This document shows, piece after piece, positions 4,146 through 7,644 of a stretch of DNA of 7,644 nucleotides. This stretch comes from an uncultured Lachnospiraceae bacterium (GTDB taxonomy: Bacteria; Bacillota; Clostridia; Lachnospirales; Lachnospiraceae): contig CAPNGW010000105.1 in NCBI GenBank assembly GCA_948665105.1, positions 1 to 7,644 of the forward strand. The letters run 5' to 3'. Made by a program: the position numbers and the translations under genes. The notes beneath the pieces are model-generated. The model was not told the DNA's origin. It did not search any database and saw only the letters and a list, made by a program, of their open reading frames with translations. Positions within the stretch are counted from its first letter, which is position 1. Every line of letters starts with the position of its first letter.

Positions 4146-6776
4146 ATGAGCAAAGATATGATAAAAATTACGAGCCTTTCTTGTGAGAATATGGTAACCC
4201 CCATCGTGGTAACTGCTCCAAGGCCGAGGTTTTCGTGGATGGCTGATTGCTGTGGAGCTTCCGGGGGGCTGCAGCACGCATACAAAACAGAAGTGCTGAT
4301 TTTGAGAAAAGAATGGGAAGTATTCTGGAAATCACGCTGGATTGTAAGCGCTCAATCCGCGATGGTGGATTGCCTTAAGGTGGATTTGCCGGAGGAAGCG
4401 GAATGCCGAATCCGGGTGAAAATAAGGGACATTTCCGGCCTGGAGTCGGAATGGAGTGATTATCTGCAATTCTCCACTGCCCTTAGGAAACCTGACCAAA
4501 GGCTCTGGGATACCCTGTGGCTTTCCCCCACGCAGTACAGTGCATATTCGCCGGCTTTTCGCCGGGAGATTCGGCTGTCCCGAAAGCTTATTCGGGCCAG
4601 AGTGTACATAGCAGGCTTGGGATATTATCAGTTATTTGTCAATGGTCAGCGTGTTGGTGACCGTGAGCTGGATCCCCTGTGGACAGACTATACAAAGCGG
4701 GTCTTGTATACATCCTACGATGTTACGGATATGCTCAAGAATGGGCCCAATGTCATAGGTGTAAGGCTGGGCAACGGATGGTTTATCCGGCGCTTCCACA
4801 AGGCTCCGCAATTTGCAATGAGAATGCACCTGTTTTATGAGGATGGCTCCGAGGAATGGATTGACAGCAAGCCACGTGCACAGTGGAGGGTTACCTATGA
4901 CACGGAAATCCGTGAAAACAGCATCTATGGCGGAGAGGAAATCGATGCCAATTATGCCAAACCAGGCTGGAACCAGGTGGGATTCGATATGACTGCCCAG
5001 GAGGCAGGGGAGTGGGAAATTCCACTGGATGCAGAGCCGCCGGGAGGCAAGCTTGTATGTGGTGCATCCGATGCCATTAAGGTGGTGGACTCCCGGATAC
5101 CCGTGAGTGTACAGGAGCCAAGCCCTGGAATTTATGTCTTTGACGCAGGGCAGAACCTTGTGGGGTGGGTTCGCGTAACCCTCACAGGAAAACAGGGACA
5201 AAAGGTAACCATCCGACACGGGGAGAAGCTGGATGATGCCGGTATGGTGGACATGCTGAATCTGCGGACAGCCACTGCAACAGACACCTTTACATTGAGT
5301 GGCAAGCCCTTTGAATTCAGCCCCTCTTTCACCTTTCATGGATTTCGCTATTTTCAGGTGGAGGGGCTTACGGAAGAGCCAAGGCTTGAGGATTGGGTGG
5401 TGGAGGTGGTACATTCTGCCGTTGACGTCACCGGGCAATTCACCTGTGAGCTGGAACTACTCAATCAGATTCAGACGATGTGCCACTGGACGGAACGCAC
5501 CAATCTCATGGGGCTGCCAACAGACTGTCCCCAGCGGGATGAACGGCTGGGCTGGCTGAACGATATGACCGTGCGGGCAGAGGAGGCCGTTTACAATTTT
5601 AACATCCATGGGCTGTATACAAAATGGATGAATGATATTAAGGATGCTCAAGGGAAGCTGACTGGAGCCATCACAGATACGGCGCCCTTCACCGGATTTG
5701 GGAGACAGCCTGCGGACCCGGTATGCAGCAGTTATTTGATTATACCGTGGCTTTTGTACCAGTATTATGGAGACATCAATATCTTAAAAAATCATTATGA
5801 AGGCCTTAAGGCCTGGGTAAGCTACCTGGACAGCCAGACGGAGGATGGGATTATAACGTACAGCTATTTTGGCGACTGGGCTTCTCCGGCGGGAAACAGT
5901 ATTGAAGGCAGTAACGGCTGCGGTGCAGTGTCAGCCATTACCCCCGGTGCCCTGATGTCAACGGGTTATCTTTACTACAATGCGAGGCTGATGGTGAAAA
6001 TTGCCGGAGTGCTGAAGAAAGAGGAGGATGTCAAAAGGTATGAACGTCTGGCAGAAAGGACGGCGGAGGCATTCCAGGAGAAATTTTTTGACGAGACCCA
6101 TGGCTATTATGCCGGGAACAGCCAGGCATCCAATGTATTTGCCCTATACTTAGGACTGGTGCCTGAAAAACGGCGCAGGGAGGTGTTAAAGCATCTCCTT
6201 AAGGACATTCACGATAATGGAGATAAATTTACCACCGGAAATCAATGTACCAAGTATTTGTTTGATATTTTGTCGGAGAACGGTTTTGAGGACCTGGCCT
6301 TTCAGATAGCATCCGATACCACTTATCCTGGCTGGGGCTATATGCTTGAGTGTGGGGCCACAACCGTATGGGAACGCTGGGAGAATGTGACAGATGGGCC
6401 CCAGATTGGAATGGCTTCCCTGAATCACCCCATGAATGCTGTCATAAGCGTGTGGTTTTACAAGCACCTGTGCGGACTTCGGGCATCCGAGGCGGGACCC
6501 GGGTTTTCGGAATTTATTGTGGAACCGGTTTTTCCCAGGGAGCTTGAAGGTGCAGGCGCCAGCTACGAATCAGTGAAGGGAACCGTAAGTATTTCCTGGA
6601 AACGTATTCACGGACAAATTGTGATGCAGCTGGGGATTCCATATAACAGCAGAGCAATCGTCCGTTTACCATACCCTGTAGAGATGAAAGGAGGGCAGGC
6701 TATAGAGGAAAGAAAAGCAGGGGAGAAGTGGGAATATACACTTACTTATGGAGCGTATACATGCATCCAGAAATAG
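4146..6776 (+). CDS. Alpha-L-rhamnosidase, glycoside hydrolase family 78
   Basis: An 876-residue enzyme predicted to cleave terminal alpha-L-rhamnose from oligosaccharides or glycosides by inversion. In order it has: an N-terminal Ig-like segment (about 6-112, with PRPRFSWM at 25-32); the rhamnosidase N domain (about 130-300, with GLGYYQLFVNGQRVGDRELDPLWTDY at 157-182); a jelly-roll domain (about 315-425, with FDAGQNLVGWV at 332-342); the six-hairpin catalytic barrel (about 430-775); and a C-terminal beta domain (about 778-870). PTDCPQRDERLGW at 458-470 carries Asp460 and the probable general acid Glu466. ATTVWERWE at 738-746 carries the probable catalytic base Glu743. FGDWASP (575-581) and His760 fit the sugar-binding site. 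It has no signal peptide, so it should act in the cytoplasm on imported substrate, consistent with the binding-protein gene 33 nt downstream. All domains look intact. Confidence 0.95.
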   Translation: MSKDMIKITSLSCENMVTPIVVTAPRPRFSWMADCCGASGGLQHAYKTEVLILRKEWEVFWKSRWIVSAQSAMVDCLKVDLPEEAECRIRVKIRDISGLESEWSDYLQFSTALRKPDQRLWDTLWLSPTQYSAYSPAFRREIRLSRKLIRARVYIAGLGYYQLFVNGQRVGDRELDPLWTDYTKRVLYTSYDVTDMLKNGPNVIGVRLGNGWFIRRFHKAPQFAMRMHLFYEDGSEEWIDSKPRAQWRVTYDTEIRENSIYGGEEIDANYAKPGWNQVGFDMTAQEAGEWEIPLDAEPPGGKLVCGASDAIKVVDSRIPVSVQEPSPGIYVFDAGQNLVGWVRVTLTGKQGQKVTIRHGEKLDDAGMVDMLNLRTATATDTFTLSGKPFEFSPSFTFHGFRYFQVEGLTEEPRLEDWVVEVVHSAVDVTGQFTCELELLNQIQTMCHWTERTNLMGLPTDCPQRDERLGWLNDMTVRAEEAVYNFNIHGLYTKWMNDIKDAQGKLTGAITDTAPFTGFGRQPADPVCSSYLIIPWLLYQYYGDINILKNHYEGLKAWVSYLDSQTEDGIITYSYFGDWASPAGNSIEGSNGCGAVSAITPGALMSTGYLYYNARLMVKIAGVLKKEEDVKRYERLAERTAEAFQEKFFDETHGYYAGNSQASNVFALYLGLVPEKRRREVLKHLLKDIHDNGDKFTTGNQCTKYLFDILSENGFEDLAFQIASDTTYPGWGYMLECGATTVWERWENVTDGPQIGMASLNHPMNAVISVWFYKHLCGLRASEAGPGFSEFIVEPVFPRELEGAGASYESVKGTVSISWKRIHGQIVMQLGIPYNSRAIVRLPYPVEMKGGQAIEERKAGEKWEYTLTYGAYTCIQK

Positions 6777-6809
6777 TAAAAACGACTGAGAAGAAAGGAA
6801 GAAGAATTT

Positions 6810-7644
6810 ATGAAGAAGTTTAGAGCGATTTTAGCAGTGTTGATGACATTGACATTTTTGGCAGGCTGCGGAGGAGGCGCCAAAGATACCGGCAACAAGG
6901 ACAATGCAGGAAGCCCGGACAGCAGCAAGACAGAGGGGGAAAGCTCCGGCAAGACAGAGGGAGACAGCTCCAAAAAGGAGACCCTGACGATGTGGTATTG
7001 GACAAACGGAATTGACGAGGGTCTTTTGGACCTGGCGGAAGAGGAATTTAACATTGATTTACAGGCTGAAGCCATCGGTGGTGACTTTTTGGCCAAAATA
7101 AATACAACCCTGGCAGGCGGCGGAGAATTACCGGACATTGTATTGCTGAATGACTGGATTATTTCTCTTATGCCCAATGCAGGCAAATTCTTAAATTTGC
7201 TGGATGCTCCTTATAATGCAGGGGAAATCAAGGATTTGTACTATGACTGGAAATGGGATATGGCAATGACCCCGGACGGAAGCGCTCTGATTGCGCTGCC
7301 TCTTGATACGGCCCCCACGGCATTGTTCTACCGGGCAGACCTTTTTGAGGAAGCCGGACTGGAATATGAGCCGGAAAAAGTGGCAGAAGCCTATAATACC
7401 TGGGAGAAGATGTATGAAATCGCTCCCGTTTTGAAGGAGAAAACAGGCGCATACCTGTTTGACAATATTGAAATGATCTTCATGCAGTCTCTGGCTCAGG
7501 TGGAGGGTGACCAATTCTTTGACCGCTCCGGCAATTTCCTGGGAGACCAGGAGCATATCAAAAAATGCTTTGATAATGCGGTAGAGGCGCACAATCAAGG
7601 GGTTTTAATGAACGTTAATAACTGGACACCAGAGTGGAATGCAG
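6810..7644 (+). CDS. Sugar ABC transporter substrate-binding lipoprotein, 3' end beyond the right edge
   Basis: The frame is open from ATG at 6810 to the window end (278 codons), so roughly the last third of a usual 430-500-residue protein is missing. It begins with a lipoprotein signal: a KK/R start, a hydrophobic stretch and lipobox LAGC with Cys20 as the lipidation site, so it would be anchored on the outer face of the cell membrane. A Gly/Ser/Lys/Glu-rich linker (about 21-57) precedes TLTMWYWTNGIDEG, typical of family 1 extracellular solute-binding proteins of CUT1-type sugar importers. Further typical elements are INTTLAGGGELPDIVLLND and ALPLDTAPTALFYRADLFEEAGL. The ribosome binding site AAAGGA is at 6794-6799. 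With the rhamnosidase just upstream, a rhamnose-containing oligosaccharide is the likely ligand. Permease genes presumably follow outside the window. Confidence 0.92.
   Translation, partial: MKKFRAILAVLMTLTFLAGCGGGAKDTGNKDNAGSPDSSKTEGESSGKTEGDSSKKETLTMWYWTNGIDEGLLDLAEEEFNIDLQAEAIGGDFLAKINTTLAGGGELPDIVLLNDWIISLMPNAGKFLNLLDAPYNAGEIKDLYYDWKWDMAMTPDGSALIALPLDTAPTALFYRADLFEEAGLEYEPEKVAEAYNTWEKMYEIAPVLKEKTGAYLFDNIEMIFMQSLAQVEGDQFFDRSGNFLGDQEHIKKCFDNAVEAHNQGVLMNVNNWTPEWNA
6925..6971 (+). repeat. 24-bp-period tandem duplication in the lipoprotein linker
   Basis: Positions 6925-6947 and 6949-6971 match in 21 of 23 bases with a 24-bp period, encoding the eight-residue repeat SKTEGESS / GKTEGDSS. It lies in the flexible tether between the lipid anchor and the binding domain, where length change would be tolerated. 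It looks like a recent in-frame slippage or duplication event. Confidence 0.75.

Noticed and set aside
4632..5438. 268-codon open frame on the minus strand inside the rhamnosidase gene
   Set aside because: It is fully inside an intact, well-recognised GH78 gene, shows no recognisable motif, and has the odd composition of an antisense shadow.
7191..7598. 135-codon open frame on the minus strand at the right end
   Set aside because: It is antisense to the binding-lipoprotein gene, whose frame is continuous and motif-rich.

Overview
The window reads like a carbohydrate-use locus from a Gram-positive anaerobe of the Clostridia, most likely a gut Lachnospiraceae relative. This is inferred from strong AAGGAGG-type ribosome binding sites, sigma-A-like promoters in AT-rich spacers, and gene types common in that group: an AraC regulator, URO-D-fold proteins, an intracellular GH78 rhamnosidase and a lipoprotein sugar-binding protein. 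No rRNA, tRNA, CRISPR array, transposase or phage gene was seen.

Layout. The left block is on the minus strand: an AraC-family regulator (623-1537), followed by a DUF2804 protein whose start overlaps the regulator's end by 28 nt and which runs off the left edge (1-650). A 148-bp divergent spacer (1538-1685) carries a perfect 12-bp inverted repeat and a plausible promoter. To the right, on the plus strand, are two unlike members of the uroporphyrinogen decarboxylase/MtaA superfamily (1686-2738 and 2786-3745), closed by a long terminator hairpin (3771-3854). A 400-bp spacer (3746-4145) then holds a very A-rich stretch with operator-like repeats and a strong promoter (4043-4071). This promoter serves an alpha-L-rhamnosidase (4146-6776) and, 33 nt later, a sugar ABC-transporter binding lipoprotein (6810 to the right edge).

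How the genes may work together (inference). The lipoprotein would capture a rhamnose-containing oligosaccharide or glycoside for import. The rhamnosidase has no signal peptide, so it would release L-rhamnose in the cytoplasm. The AraC protein is the obvious local regulator. A 14-nt motif in the divergent spacer recurs twice upstream of the rhamnosidase promoter, which would link both transcription units to that regulator. The two URO-D-fold proteins are the biochemical puzzle. Their relatives include true decarboxylases, but also zinc-dependent methyltransferases acting on methylated or methoxylated compounds via corrinoid proteins. No corrinoid protein is visible here, so their chemistry cannot be settled from this window.
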